Below, piece by piece: positions 1 to 8,341 of a stretch of 64,000 bases of DNA. Numbering within the stretch: position 1 is the first letter of the stretch; the number at the start of each line of letters is the position of its first letter. This stretch comes from Candidatus Colwellia aromaticivorans (GTDB lineage: Bacteria; Pseudomonadota; Gammaproteobacteria; Enterobacterales; Alteromonadaceae): the NCBI RefSeq assembly GCF_003333305.1, contig NZ_QOLD01000014.1, positions 1 to 64,000 on the forward strand, written 5' to 3'. The notes below the pieces were generated by a model. The model was not told where the DNA came from and searched no databases. It saw only the letters and a list, made by a program, of their open reading frames with translations. Made by a program: the position numbers and the translations under genes.

Positions 1-60
1 GTTTTAGGCTGGAATCCAAGCAAAAAACAATGGATCTTCGACAAAAGACTTCGAAGATGA
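1..60 (+). other. Possible 3' end of an upstream gene, cut by the window edge
   Basis: Frame 1 is open from the first base to a TGA at 58-60 and would encode the last 19 residues of a protein (start VLGWNPSKK, end KRLRR). Frame 3 is also open, to a TGA at about 76-78, so the frame cannot be decided. In mau-type operons a membrane protein (mauF) often precedes the heavy chain, but nothing here proves this is one. An 8-bp perfect inverted repeat (ATCTTCGA 34-41, TCGAAGAT 51-58, 9-base loop) lies over the stop and could be a weak terminator, although no T-run follows. Confidence 0.25.
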
Positions 61-125
61 CGTTATTAATGAACTCCTGAGCCAAGTGCATAGGCATGTT
101 CAATTATTAATTTAAGGAATAAAAC

Positions 126-215
126 ATGAAAGTTTATACACACTTTAAGCAAGTTTTTTTAGTGTGTTGCCTCTTTTTTTCAACAACCGTTTTTATGACT
201 GCACAGGCAACTTAA
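126..215 (+). pseudogene. Signal-peptide ORF of the amine dehydrogenase heavy chain, ended by in-frame TAA
   Basis: ATG at 126 begins a 29-residue peptide: MKVYTHFKQ, a hydrophobic core (VFLVCCLFFSTTVFM), then TAQAT, which is a classic Sec signal with an AxA-type cleavage site. The TAA at 213-215 ends it. The frame is exactly that of the heavy chain that follows, (231-126)/3 = 35 codons. The signal peptide and the mature protein are therefore separated only by this one stop codon and five sense codons. The simplest reading is a nonsense mutation, or a sequencing error, in one original ORF running 126-1346. Confidence 0.8.
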
Positions 216-230
216 AAAACGGCTGGTGAT

Positions 231-1346
231 GTGGCACCAAGGACGGATTTGCCCCCATTACCAGTAGAAAAAACAGGTAACGTAGAAGTTTTGCCGAGTC
301 AATTTCCAGAAACGTGGATGTTTGTTGATGAAGCAAGCTTTATGAGTATGTTTGGCGGCAAAATGATTTTACTTGATGTTGCTGAAAGTAAGCACGCTGA
401 TCGTATCAAAGGCACCGCAGATAAAAACTTGCTCGGTAATTTTATTCAAGCTAGAAAAAGACCTGAATTTTATATTATGGAGTCATTTCACTCCCGTGGC
501 GCAAGAGGGCCTAAAACAGATGTGCTAACTATCTATAACAAAACGACGATGGCGACGTCTAAAGAAATTATTTGGCCAGACACTCGTTTACAGTCTTTAC
601 CTAGGCGTCATGCAATGGCATTGACGCCAGATGAAAAATTTCTATTTGTGGCTAACTTTAGTCCTGCTGCATCCATTACCGTGGTTGATCTAGACACCAA
701 AGAAATTACCGCAACCATCGGTACTCCTGGTTGTGTGTTAACTTTTACCACTGGTAAAAGAAGCGTTTCTTCGCTCTGTAGTAATGGCGGAATGCTAACA
801 ACAGTATTAGATGAAACGGGCAAACTAAAATCTCAACATAGAATTAAAGCGTTTTTTGATACCGACAAAACGCCTATTTTTGAGCGACCAGTAATCATTA
901 ACGAAATTGCATATTTCCCAAGCTTTACTGGTGAAGTTCATGTGTTTGATTTCTCAGGTGAGGTGGCAAAATACCTTGAGCATTGGAGCTTAGTTACGGA
1001 AGACGAAAAGAAGAAAAACTGGAGACCGGGTGGTTTAGTGCTTAACGATGTTGATGAGCAAGGGATTATGTACCAAATTATGCATCCTGATGGTTATGAT
1101 GGCTCACAAACTCATGGCGGTAGTCAGGTTTGGTTATTTGATATGCAAACAAAACAACGTCTTAAAGTAATAGATATACCTAGTTGGGCTGTTTCTGTTG
1201 CGGTAACCCGAGGTAAAGAGCCATTAATGGTAGTTACTAATGGTGAATTGCAACTTGATATATTTAACCCAAGAACAGGGAAATTGATACAAACTATTGG
1301 GGACTTTGGCAACGTTACTCCACTTCTTATTCATAAGGCGTATTAA
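231..1346 (+). CDS. mauB: Amine dehydrogenase heavy (large) subunit, TTQ type; probably needs the upstream signal peptide
   Basis: This is the large subunit of a methylamine- or aromatic-amine-type dehydrogenase, the seven-bladed beta-propeller that holds the quinone-bearing light chain in the periplasm and oxidises primary amines to aldehydes. Family-like stretches are AASITVVDLDTKEI (blade strands), WSLVTEDEKKKNW, IMHPDGYDG and QVWLFDMQTKQR; these resemble the aromatic amine dehydrogenase heavy chain as I remember it. The only start in this open segment is GTG at 231, with no convincing ribosome-binding site, and it would give a protein without a signal peptide. The true gene probably began at ATG 126. 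The stop overlaps the next start by one base (TAATG), so translation is coupled to mauE. The substrate is not decided by sequence. The in-frame stop makes function doubtful. Confidence 0.82.
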   Translation: MAPRTDLPPLPVEKTGNVEVLPSQFPETWMFVDEASFMSMFGGKMILLDVAESKHADRIKGTADKNLLGNFIQARKRPEFYIMESFHSRGARGPKTDVLTIYNKTTMATSKEIIWPDTRLQSLPRRHAMALTPDEKFLFVANFSPAASITVVDLDTKEITATIGTPGCVLTFTTGKRSVSSLCSNGGMLTTVLDETGKLKSQHRIKAFFDTDKTPIFERPVIINEIAYFPSFTGEVHVFDFSGEVAKYLEHWSLVTEDEKKKNWRPGGLVLNDVDEQGIMYQIMHPDGYDGSQTHGGSQVWLFDMQTKQRLKVIDIPSWAVSVAVTRGKEPLMVVTNGELQLDIFNPRTGKLIQTIGDFGNVTPLLIHKAY

Positions 1347-1906
1347 TGATGAGCTATGTATTTTCTGATGCGAGTGCTTTGTTTTTAATGTGGGTTTTTG
1401 CGCAGGCGGGCTTACATAAAGTGCAATCGGCTAACGGTGCTTATTATGCCAATTTGATTGCGCAATATTTAAACCTTGAAGCTTATTTAGATCATAGTGC
1501 TCAAGCAAAATCGCAATTTAAATTGCTTGCTAAAGGTATTGGCATAGTAGAAGTAACAGTAGCATTGGCACTTGTTATACCAAGTACTAGAGCCGTTGCC
1601 GCAATGTTAGCAATCGTTATATTAGTCTCTTATTTACTACTGATGGCTTTTCAAATAGTGCAAGGCAATAAAGAGTTAGATTGTGGTTGTATGGGCCCAG
1701 CAGGGCAGACAAGTATAAGTGGTAGCTTGTTACTACGTAATAGTATTTTTTCTGTTTTGGCTTGGTTGTGTTTAGCACCCGGTAACAGCTTTTTTACCAG
1801 TGCAATGGTGATGACGATAGTTATCTCTTTGGTGATGATTTTATTAAATTTAACGTTTGAGCAGCTTATTGTTAATGCTCAACGACTAAAAGTGCTTAGT
1901 CACTAA
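1346..1906 (+). CDS. mauE: MauE-like membrane protein of amine dehydrogenase maturation
   Basis: A 186-residue inner-membrane protein with four or five hydrophobic segments (for example ALFLMWVFAQAGLHKV near the N terminus, IVEVTVALALVIPS, MLAIVILVSYLLLMAF and a C-terminal pair). It matches the MauE/DoxX-like family in size, topology and position. MauE is needed with MauD for light-chain processing and disulfide formation in the periplasm. The short Cys pair in KELDCGCMGPAG is in the place expected for a redox-active loop. It starts at ATG 1346, overlapping the heavy-chain stop by one base; a second ATG at 1349 is equally possible. Gene order B-E-D-A is that of known mau and aau operons. Confidence 0.88.
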   Translation: MMSYVFSDASALFLMWVFAQAGLHKVQSANGAYYANLIAQYLNLEAYLDHSAQAKSQFKLLAKGIGIVEVTVALALVIPSTRAVAAMLAIVILVSYLLLMAFQIVQGNKELDCGCMGPAGQTSISGSLLLRNSIFSVLAWLCLAPGNSFFTSAMVMTIVISLVMILLNLTFEQLIVNAQRLKVLSH

Positions 1907-1923
1907 AAATTGAGGATGTAAAT

Positions 1924-2529
1924 ATGGATTTGCTAGTTATATCAAATATAGTTCTTTGGATCATAGTAGTAGTTTTTGCTGTGATTATTTATGCACTTAC
2001 TCGTCAAATAGGCGTACTTTATGAGCGTGTTGCGCCTGCTGGCGCCCTTGCCATTAACCAAAAGCTTGAAGCCGGTCAAGTAGCGCCGGAACTAACGTTA
2101 CAAACGATGGGTTCAACGTTAGTGAATGTTGGTGGTGCGCGTGATAATGGTCATTCACAACTGCTGTTTTTTATTTCGCCTACTTGTCCTGTGTGTAAAA
2201 CATTATTACCCGCAATTAAATCAGCGGCTAAAGCTGAAGCTGATTGGGTTGATGTAGTGTTTGCTAGTGATGGCAAAAATGATGATCATCAAGGCTTGAT
2301 CGATCAACAAGGCTTAACAAGTTTTCCTTATATTGTTTCAGAAGTACTAGGTAAAAGCTTTGGTATTGCCAAGCTACCTTATGCTGTGTTGATGAATCAA
2401 GACGGTGTTATTGCCTCGATGGGTATTATTAACTCGAGAGAACATATTGATAGTTTATTTGAAGCCAAAGAACATCAAGTGGCTTCTATTCAAGAGTTTA
2501 TGTCTAAGCAAGCTTACCCAGCTAAATAA
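1924..2529 (+). CDS. mauD: MauD, thioredoxin-like disulfide protein for light-chain maturation
   Basis: A 201-residue membrane-anchored thioredoxin-fold protein. Residues 3-25 form an N-terminal anchor; the redox motif CPVC lies at 88-91 after the strand QLLFFISPT. The cis-proline region typical of the fold is seen as FGIAKLPYAVLMNQDG. MauD is thought to form or isomerise the many disulfides of the MauA light chain in the periplasm. A GAGGATG ribosome-binding site lies just before ATG 1924. It sits 17 bp after mauE and 12 bp before mauA, so it is part of the same transcript. Confidence 0.9.
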   Translation: MDLLVISNIVLWIIVVVFAVIIYALTRQIGVLYERVAPAGALAINQKLEAGQVAPELTLQTMGSTLVNVGGARDNGHSQLLFFISPTCPVCKTLLPAIKSAAKAEADWVDVVFASDGKNDDHQGLIDQQGLTSFPYIVSEVLGKSFGIAKLPYAVLMNQDGVIASMGIINSREHIDSLFEAKEHQVASIQEFMSKQAYPAK

Positions 2530-2541
2530 TGGAAATTGACC

Positions 2542-3066
2542 ATGAATTTTATTGATAAATTTTTTGAAAAAAAAGCACGTAATGTTGCTCAGTTGAGTAA
2601 TCGCAGAGGTTTTATTAAAGGGATAGCAGCAAGCTTAGTTGGTGCGTCGACTATTCCTTTATTACCGGTAGCTAGAGCGGCAGATGCGCCAGTATTACCG
2701 CAAGAAGCAGGCGATCCATCCAGTTGTGATTATTGGCGTTATTGCGCAATAGACGGTTTTTTATGTGATTGTTGTGGGGGAAGTTACAATACTTGCCCAC
2801 CTGGGACTGAAATGTCACCCATCACGTGGATTGGTACCTGTCGTAATCCTATCGATGGTCGTAACTATGTGATTTCCTATAATGACTGTTGTGGTAAAAC
2901 CCAATGTGGTACTTGTTTGTGTCAACGAGATGAAGGGGATAGACCATTATACCGCTCTGATAAATCAAACGATGTAAATTGGTGTTTAGGCGCAACTAGC
3001 TCTGTTTACCATTGTTCAACGGCCATTGTTGTTGGTATTGCTTTTGATGAAAGTAGTAGCAAGTGA
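2542..3066 (+). CDS. mauA: Amine dehydrogenase light (small) subunit with tryptophan tryptophylquinone cofactor
   Basis: The catalytic light chain, 174 residues from ATG 2542; a TTG six bases upstream is in frame but less likely, and GGAA at 2531-2534 serves as ribosome-binding site. The N terminus carries a twin-arginine-like export signal (SNRRGFIKG, residues 19-27) and a hydrophobic stretch ending in ARA. The mature part is rich in Cys, as expected for six intrachain disulfides: CDYWRYC, CDCCGG, CPPGT, DCCG, CGTCLC. The two tryptophans that form the cofactor are W96 (PITWIGTC) and W147 (DVNWCLG), spaced 51 residues apart exactly as in known light chains. Cofactor formation normally needs a diheme MauG, which is not in this window. 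The stop overlaps the next gene by four bases. Confidence 0.93.
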   Translation: MNFIDKFFEKKARNVAQLSNRRGFIKGIAASLVGASTIPLLPVARAADAPVLPQEAGDPSSCDYWRYCAIDGFLCDCCGGSYNTCPPGTEMSPITWIGTCRNPIDGRNYVISYNDCCGKTQCGTCLCQRDEGDRPLYRSDKSNDVNWCLGATSSVYHCSTAIVVGIAFDESSSK

Positions 3067-3509
3067 GTGCGTTAAGTTTATGCGTAAAACCTGTTGTTTG
3101 GGGACTATTTGTTTTTTGTAGTTTCCAAACACTTGCTGAAGATAATCTGCTAAAAATGAATACCGATAGAGCTAAGTTTAATTATCAAATGTTCTGCCAA
3201 GGTTGTCATACCCCTGATGGTACTGGCGGCAAGTCGGTACCTAAAATTAAAAATCATATTGGTTATTTTCTACAAAATCAGGTTGCTCGTGAATATTTAG
3301 TTAGAGTGCCTGGCTCTGCTAATTCGTCGCTAAATAATGAACAGTTGGCAGAAGTACTTAACTGGATGATTATAGAGTTTGGTGGCGAGAGTGTGCCAAA
3401 AAATATGCAATATTATACAACGAATGAAGTTGCTAAGTTACGACAGAAGTCTTTATTTGAAGTTGTAGAATATAGAAAAATGTTAATCAAGCAATTAGAA
3501 GTTAATTAG
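3063..3509 (+). CDS. Periplasmic mono-heme cytochrome c, likely electron acceptor of the amine dehydrogenase
   Basis: A 148-residue protein starting at GTG 3063, overlapping the mauA stop by four bases. A Sec signal (hydrophobic VVWGLFVFCSFQTLA) probably ends after residue 25. One heme site, CQGCH, lies at residues 45-49. Sixth-ligand candidates are the methionines in LNWMI and PKNMQYY. Translational coupling to mauA suggests it takes electrons from the quinone cofactor, in the role played by amicyanin or azurin elsewhere. Family-level identity is clear (class I c-type), but the partner is inferred from position only. Confidence 0.85.
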   Translation: MSALSLCVKPVVWGLFVFCSFQTLAEDNLLKMNTDRAKFNYQMFCQGCHTPDGTGGKSVPKIKNHIGYFLQNQVAREYLVRVPGSANSSLNNEQLAEVLNWMIIEFGGESVPKNMQYYTTNEVAKLRQKSLFEVVEYRKMLIKQLEVN

Positions 3510-3557
3510 CCATTAATTAGCTTTTGGGATTTTACATTAATAAATTTAGGACAATCG

Positions 3558-4151
3558 ATGAAAATAATTACAAAGAACAAATTTAATAAAATAGCACCGA
3601 TTGCTTTTTTGACGTGTTTGGCCATCAATCAACCTGTTGTTGCCAATGAGCAAAGTAATGTTGATGATTTAGTCAAAGCTTGTATTACATGTCACGGGGA
3701 GAAAGGGGTTTCTAGCAACACGAATTACCCCAACTTAGCAGGGCAAAAACAAGGTTATCTTAATAAAGAAATTAAAGCCTTTCGTGATGGTAAACGTCAT
3801 AATCCGTTGATGCTACCTTTTGTTAATAAGCTTAGTGATAATGATATTACTAAGCTGGCTAGTTATTTCTCAATGCAAAAAAATGACATTAACGCTAGTG
3901 AAATACAGAATAAACAAGGAGAAAATGTTCGCGCTCGTTGTATTTCTTGCCATGGAATGACAGGGATCACAGTGACGCAATTGTGGCCTAACTTAGCAGG
4001 GCAGCAGGCCAAGTATCTACAAAAACAATTACGTAATTTTAAAAGTGGTGAGCGACAATCGCCTATCATGCAAGTCATTGCGCAAGAGTTAACAGATGAG
4101 CAGATAGTCGCTGTTGCAGAGTACTATAGTCAGCAAGCAGCGAGTCAGTAA
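3558..4151 (+). CDS. Di-heme cytochrome c4-like protein
   Basis: 197 residues with a Sec signal (about 1-30, ending VVAN) and two heme-binding motifs, CITCH at 42-46 and CISCH at 128-132. The two halves are internally similar: each has P-N-LAGQ and a Y..KQL/EIKAF-like helix followed by an RxxxPIM/LM methionine ligand region (HNPLMLPF and QSPIMQVI). This is the tandem-domain layout of cytochrome c4, which passes electrons to terminal oxidases. It follows the mono-heme cytochrome by 48 bp with a TTTAGGAC ribosome-binding site, so it most likely completes the operon's route from amine to oxidase. Confidence 0.88.
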   Translation: MKIITKNKFNKIAPIAFLTCLAINQPVVANEQSNVDDLVKACITCHGEKGVSSNTNYPNLAGQKQGYLNKEIKAFRDGKRHNPLMLPFVNKLSDNDITKLASYFSMQKNDINASEIQNKQGENVRARCISCHGMTGITVTQLWPNLAGQQAKYLQKQLRNFKSGERQSPIMQVIAQELTDEQIVAVAEYYSQQAASQ

Positions 4152-4789
4152 GTCAATCAAAGTGTTTCTAAACCAGTCATTCTGGGAAGGCTGAGCAAAT
4201 CATGCTCGTCGTTGCATCTGTTTTTAAGAGAATAACCTTTATACCAATCTCACTAAATATGTGATCATTTCTACTGGTTAAAATAACCAACTACTTTGTT
4301 GTTTATTTAATAATTAACGCTGCATGGATGCAGCTTATGTGGACAATTCAGGAGATTGTCCTGATCATGAACCTCTCAGTAGTCCTGAAACAGACATTTT
4401 GAAGTATCCTGAGTATATACTCATGATAGCAACTCCTACATTCTCTAATAAGTTAGATTTTTGTTCACTGTAGCGCAAGAGGCTACTTGTAGCCTGTGAT
4501 TAACTGTCAGAGAGTAGAGAGAGGTTAGATTGAATAAGATAACCTGCATTATCGACCTACGTGATAATTTTAATAAAAACAAAAATGGTAATTATTCACC
4601 ATATATTGTATTCCAGTTGTGTCTTTGCCCACAGGACGTAGGTATTTAGCTTTGGTCTGGACACCAAAGCTGAAGCTGAAATCACAGTGTTTAAAAGTCT
4701 AGACTCCCGATTTAAATACCTCGGGAGTGACGATAGGTGAATAGATACTGATAACCTTATATTAATAAATGATAATAATGGAGCTGAGA
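4152..4789. other. Gene-free spacer built from repeat-element fragments and hairpins
   Basis: No gene is supported here. 4167-4240 matches the interior of the 265-bp element at 51978-52242 (shared words such as TGAGCAAA, ATCTGTTTTTAA). 4241 to about 4317 matches the left end of the element at 23209-23370. About 4395-4434 ends in a family-like terminus (ATTTTGAAGTATCCTGAG). 4625-4680 resembles the interior of the 47244-47476 element. Hairpins: GCTGCAT/ATGCAGC at 4319-4334; GGACAAT/ATTGTCC at 4341-4361, which overlaps a mutually exclusive TCAGGA/TCCTGA pair at 4348-4364; and ACTCCCGA/TCGGGAGT at 4703-4728, 62 bp upstream of yghU. A terminator for the amine operon is probably within this debris. 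Confidence 0.6.
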
Positions 4790-5668
4790 ATGTCTGAAAA
4801 TACTTATGAACCACCAAAAATTTGGCAATGGAAAACAGAGAGTGGTGGTAAGTTTGCCAGTATTAATCGCCCTATAGCAGGGGCTACACATCAAGCTGAC
4901 TTGCCTGTAGGTAAGCACCCTTTTCAACTTTATTCGTTGGCCACACCTAATGGCGTTAAAGTGACCATTCTATTGGAAGAATTATTAGCTTTAGGGATAA
5001 AAGAAGCCGAGTACGATGCTCACCTGATTGAAATTCTGGAGGGGAGCCAATTTGCATCAGGGTTTGTCGAAGTAAACCCAAACTCTAAAATTCCTGCTTT
5101 AGTGGATAATAGCGGTGATAGCAAACTGCCCATTTTCGAATCTGGTGCGATACTTTTATATCTAGCAGAGAAGTTTGATGTTTTTTTACCAACAGAGCCG
5201 TTGATTAAGGCACAATGCTTATCGTGGTTATTTTGGCAAGTTGGTAGTGCGCCATATTTAGGCGGAGGTTTCGGCCATTTTTACGCATATGCACCAGAAA
5301 AATTCGAATATCCGATAGAGCGGTTTACCATGGAAGTAAAGCGTCAGCTTGATGTGTTAGATCGACATTTAGCTAATAACAAATACATGTGCGGTAACCA
5401 ATATACCATTGCGGATATGGCTATCTGGCCTTGGTATGGTGCACTATTGCAAAATAAAGTATATGAAGCAGCAGAATTTTTACAAACTCAATCTTATAAA
5501 AACTTAGTACGTTGGACTGAGGAAGTTGGCAAACGGGAAGCAGTTAAGCGTGGGAGAATGGTTAATCGTACTTGGGGAGAATTGGACGAGCAGTTACATG
5601 AACGCCATGATGAAAGTGATTTTGAATTGAAAACTCAGGATAAACAGCTTGATCCTGAATTAAGTTAA
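4790..5668 (+). CDS. yghU: Glutathione-dependent disulfide-bond oxidoreductase, YghU-type glutathione transferase
   Basis: A 292-residue cytosolic glutathione S-transferase-fold protein closely resembling E. coli YghU over its whole length. It shows the long N-terminal extension (YEPPKIWQWKT, SINRPIAGATH), the thioredoxin-like domain with LPVGKHPFQLYSLATPNG, the cis-Pro region VNPNSKIPALVD, FESGAILLYLAEKF for glutathione binding, and the helical domain with GGGFGHFY and YTIADMAIWPW. YghU binds two glutathione molecules and reduces disulfides and organic peroxides. I chose ATG 4790 because GGAG (4780-4783) lies seven bases upstream and the E. coli protein begins similarly; an ATG at 4769 in frame has no ribosome-binding site. 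It appears monocistronic. Confidence 0.93.
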   Translation: MSENTYEPPKIWQWKTESGGKFASINRPIAGATHQADLPVGKHPFQLYSLATPNGVKVTILLEELLALGIKEAEYDAHLIEILEGSQFASGFVEVNPNSKIPALVDNSGDSKLPIFESGAILLYLAEKFDVFLPTEPLIKAQCLSWLFWQVGSAPYLGGGFGHFYAYAPEKFEYPIERFTMEVKRQLDVLDRHLANNKYMCGNQYTIADMAIWPWYGALLQNKVYEAAEFLQTQSYKNLVRWTEEVGKREAVKRGRMVNRTWGELDEQLHERHDESDFELKTQDKQLDPELS

Positions 5669-5944
5669 CACTGAACTATGACGTTGTGTTGATTTTGTCT
5701 GAAATGTTTGGATATTAGTTTTGACTGAATCGTATAATTATAATGGCCAATTTTTTCATAGCGAGTTTAGATGTGTTTTTAAAGTAACTGTTATTGAATC
5801 TCATCGTTCTAAAACACTCACATAATGAATATTTTCAACTTAAGTGGCTATGAATACACGTTTCAGTTTTGATTACGCTTGTACCAAAAAAATCTTCTGG
5901 TAGAATCCTTTGTATTGTTTTTGTTTATAGGTAGTTAAGCCGAC

Positions 5945-6658
5945 ATGGTTATAAAAGCTAAAAGCCCTGCGGGATTCGCTGAGCAATATATTGTTGAATC
6001 TATTTGGAATGGAGGGTTTCCTCCAGGATCCATTTTACCTGCAGAGCGTGAGTTATCAGAGCTAATTGGTGTAACTCGAACAACGCTTAGAGAAGTTCTT
6101 CAGCGCTTAGCTAGAGATGGTTGGTTAACAATAAAGCATGGAAAGCCAACGAAAGTTAATTATTTTTGGGAAACATCCAGTTTAAATATTTTAGAAACGT
6201 TAGCTCAGTTAGATCAAGAAGGTATTCCTGATTTGGTGGATAATCTACTATCGGCTCGTACTAATATTAGTGCTATTTATGTACGTGGTGCAATAAAAAA
6301 CAATCCAGAAAAAACAATTGAGTTATTAAGTTCCTATGTCGATATAGAAGATACTGGCGAGGCTTTTGCTGACTTTGATTATAAATTAAATAAAGCGTTA
6401 GTGACGGCTTCTGGTAATTCTATTTACTTATTAATATTGAATGGTTTCAGAGGTCTATACTCACGTATTGGTAGTTTGTATTTTTCTCATCCGATGGGAC
6501 GCGAAATTTCTAGAACTTATTACCAAAAGTTAATTGATTTAGCTAAAGAGAATCGTTTTGATGATTCTATATTTGCAGTAAGAAAATATGGTATTGAATC
6601 GGGAAAACTTTGGGCTGACTTGAAAGATGATGTTTTGAAAGAACTTACCGTAGACTGA
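5945..6658 (+). CDS. fadR: Fatty acid metabolism regulator FadR
   Basis: A 237-residue GntR-family regulator close to E. coli FadR. The N-terminal winged helix (residues 1-75) is nearly identical, including [20 protein letters not shown] and [11 protein letters not shown]. The C-terminal acyl-CoA-binding helical domain keeps [12 protein letters not shown]-like helices and the [20 protein letters not shown] region. FadR represses beta-oxidation genes and activates unsaturated fatty acid synthesis genes, and it is released by long-chain acyl-CoA. ATG 5945 matches the E. coli start; the ribosome-binding site is weak. It is followed by a strong terminator and converges with the spoVR gene. Confidence 0.95.
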   Translation: MVIKAKSPAGFAEQYIVESIWNGGFPPGSILPAERELSELIGVTRTTLREVLQRLARDGWLTIKHGKPTKVNYFWETSSLNILETLAQLDQEGIPDLVDNLLSARTNISAIYVRGAIKNNPEKTIELLSSYVDIEDTGEAFADFDYKLNKALVTASGNSIYLLILNGFRGLYSRIGSLYFSHPMGREISRTYYQKLIDLAKENRFDDSIFAVRKYGIESGKLWADLKDDVLKELTVD

Positions 6659-6686
6659 TTTATTTTAAAGCTGAACTTAAATTTTT

Positions 6687-6735
6687 AAGGCGACATGGGC
6701 ATTGTCCATTTTTTTGTAGTCGCCTTTTTTATTGA
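6687..6735. terminator. Intrinsic terminator between fadR and spoVR, possibly bidirectional
   Basis: A perfect 8-bp stem AAGGCGAC (6687-6694) / GTCGCCTT (6719-6726) is followed by a T-run on the plus strand. It sits 28 bp after the fadR stop and 30 bp past the convergent spoVR stop, so it can serve both genes. Confidence 0.8.
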
Positions 6736-6756
6736 TAAAGTACAGTACTTTGCTTT

Positions 6757-8304
6757 TTACTCTGGTTTCTTTAACGTATCAGAACATTGAGCAATAATAA
6801 CATCCTCTCCTTCATTTTTTTCTTGCACAATTTTCACATCAAACTGCCATAAATAATGTAAATGCTTAAGCACTTCCTCTTTAGAATCACCTAGTTCTGT
6901 GCCATTGTGTGGTATATAACGTAGAGTGAGCGACCTATCACCATCAATATTTGCATCAATAATTTGAATGTTAACCTCTAAATTACTGAGGTTGTATTGG
7001 TCGGCTAACTTATGCCGAATTTTTTTATAACCTTGTTCATTATGTATTGCGCCGATTTCAACATAATTATTATTTTCATCATCATGAATGTGAAATAGTT
7101 TGAAATCACGAATAAGTTTTGGTGATAAATATTGGCTTATAAAACTTTCATCTTTAAAATTTTCCATCGCAAAATGTAATGTATCTAACCAGTTACTTCC
7201 GGCAATTTCAGGAAAAAATTCTTTGTCTTCCTTTGTAGGGTGTTCACAAATACGCCTGATATCAATGAACATATTAAAACCCAAAGCATAGGGATTAATG
7301 CCTGAATAATATTTACTATTATATTCTTGCTGCGCGACTACGTTGGTATGATTATGTAAAAACTCCAACATAAATTTATCGGTTACTAAACCTTCGTCGT
7401 AGAGATGGTTTAATATAGTGTAATGCCAAAAACATGCCCAACCTTCATTCATTACTTGAGTTTGTTTTTGTGGATAGAAATATTGAGAGATTTTTCTGAC
7501 TATTCTGACTATTTCTCGTTGCCAAGGTTTCAGTAAAGGGGCATTTTTTTCAATAAAGTAAAGGATGTTTTCTTGAGGCTCTGAAGGAAATTTATACTTA
7601 GGTTCGTTGTTGTTCTTATTAGCATTAGGCTCAGTTCGCCATAACATGTTAACTTGAGATTGTAGGTATTCTTCCCGCTCTTTTTGACGTTTTAACTCTT
7701 CATCAAGAGAAATTTTTTGCGGTCGTTTATAACGATCTACACCATGGTTCATTAAAGCATGACAGGCATCTAATGTTGCTTCAACGTCATCTATGCCATA
7801 TTTATTCTCACAGTTAGCGATATAGTTTTTTGCAAAAAGTAAATAATCAATAATAGAACTAGCGTCTGTCCAAGATTTAAAAAGATAATTTCCTTTGAAA
7901 AATGAATTATGACCATAACAAGCATGAGCCATAACTAACGCTTGCATTGGCATGGTGTTTTCTTCCATTAAATAAGAGATGCATGGGCTAGAGTTGATCA
8001 CTATTTCATAGGCTAAGCCCATTTGTCCTCGTTTGTAAGTTTGCTCTGTTTGTATGAATTTTTTACCAAAAGTCCAATGATTGTAGCCAATTGGCATACC
8101 AACACCAGCGTAAGCATCCATCATTTGCTCGGCGGTAATTACCTCTATTTGATTAGTATAAGTATCTAGTCGGTAATGTTCAGCTACACGTGCTATTTCA
8201 GTTTGATACTGCTCTAGTAACTCGAATGTCCAATCTGGGCAATCGTCTAATGGTTTTATTTGTGGAGTAACTGTTGAAGGTTTTTTTTTGTTTGTTGTCA
8301 CCAT
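6757..8304 (-). CDS. ycgB: SpoVR family protein (YcgB)
   Basis: 515 residues, close to the E. coli YcgB length of about 510. Family hallmarks are the His/Glu-rich conserved blocks GYNHWTFGKKF, MAHACYGHNSFFKGNY and NEGWACFWHYTILNHLYDEG. It is the third gene of the conserved yeaG-yeaH-ycgB stress module, induced in stationary phase and nitrogen starvation in enterics; the biochemical role is unknown, but the name derives from Bacillus spore-cortex formation. A strong AGGAGATAGGTGA ribosome-binding site precedes the ATG at 8304. It starts 37 bp after yeaH and is probably cotranscribed with it. Confidence 0.93.
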   Translation of the reverse strand: MVTTNKKKPSTVTPQIKPLDDCPDWTFELLEQYQTEIARVAEHYRLDTYTNQIEVITAEQMMDAYAGVGMPIGYNHWTFGKKFIQTEQTYKRGQMGLAYEIVINSSPCISYLMEENTMPMQALVMAHACYGHNSFFKGNYLFKSWTDASSIIDYLLFAKNYIANCENKYGIDDVEATLDACHALMNHGVDRYKRPQKISLDEELKRQKEREEYLQSQVNMLWRTEPNANKNNNEPKYKFPSEPQENILYFIEKNAPLLKPWQREIVRIVRKISQYFYPQKQTQVMNEGWACFWHYTILNHLYDEGLVTDKFMLEFLHNHTNVVAQQEYNSKYYSGINPYALGFNMFIDIRRICEHPTKEDKEFFPEIAGSNWLDTLHFAMENFKDESFISQYLSPKLIRDFKLFHIHDDENNNYVEIGAIHNEQGYKKIRHKLADQYNLSNLEVNIQIIDANIDGDRSLTLRYIPHNGTELGDSKEEVLKHLHYLWQFDVKIVQEKNEGEDVIIAQCSDTLKKPE

Positions 8305-8341
8305 AATTTCACCTATCTCCTATTTTTTGCATTAACCGTGT

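Noticed and set aside
34-58. 8-bp inverted repeat at the very start of the window as a regulator site for the amine operon
   Set aside because: It lies within or just at the end of an upstream reading frame and has no second copy; a transcript-end role or chance is more likely than an operator.
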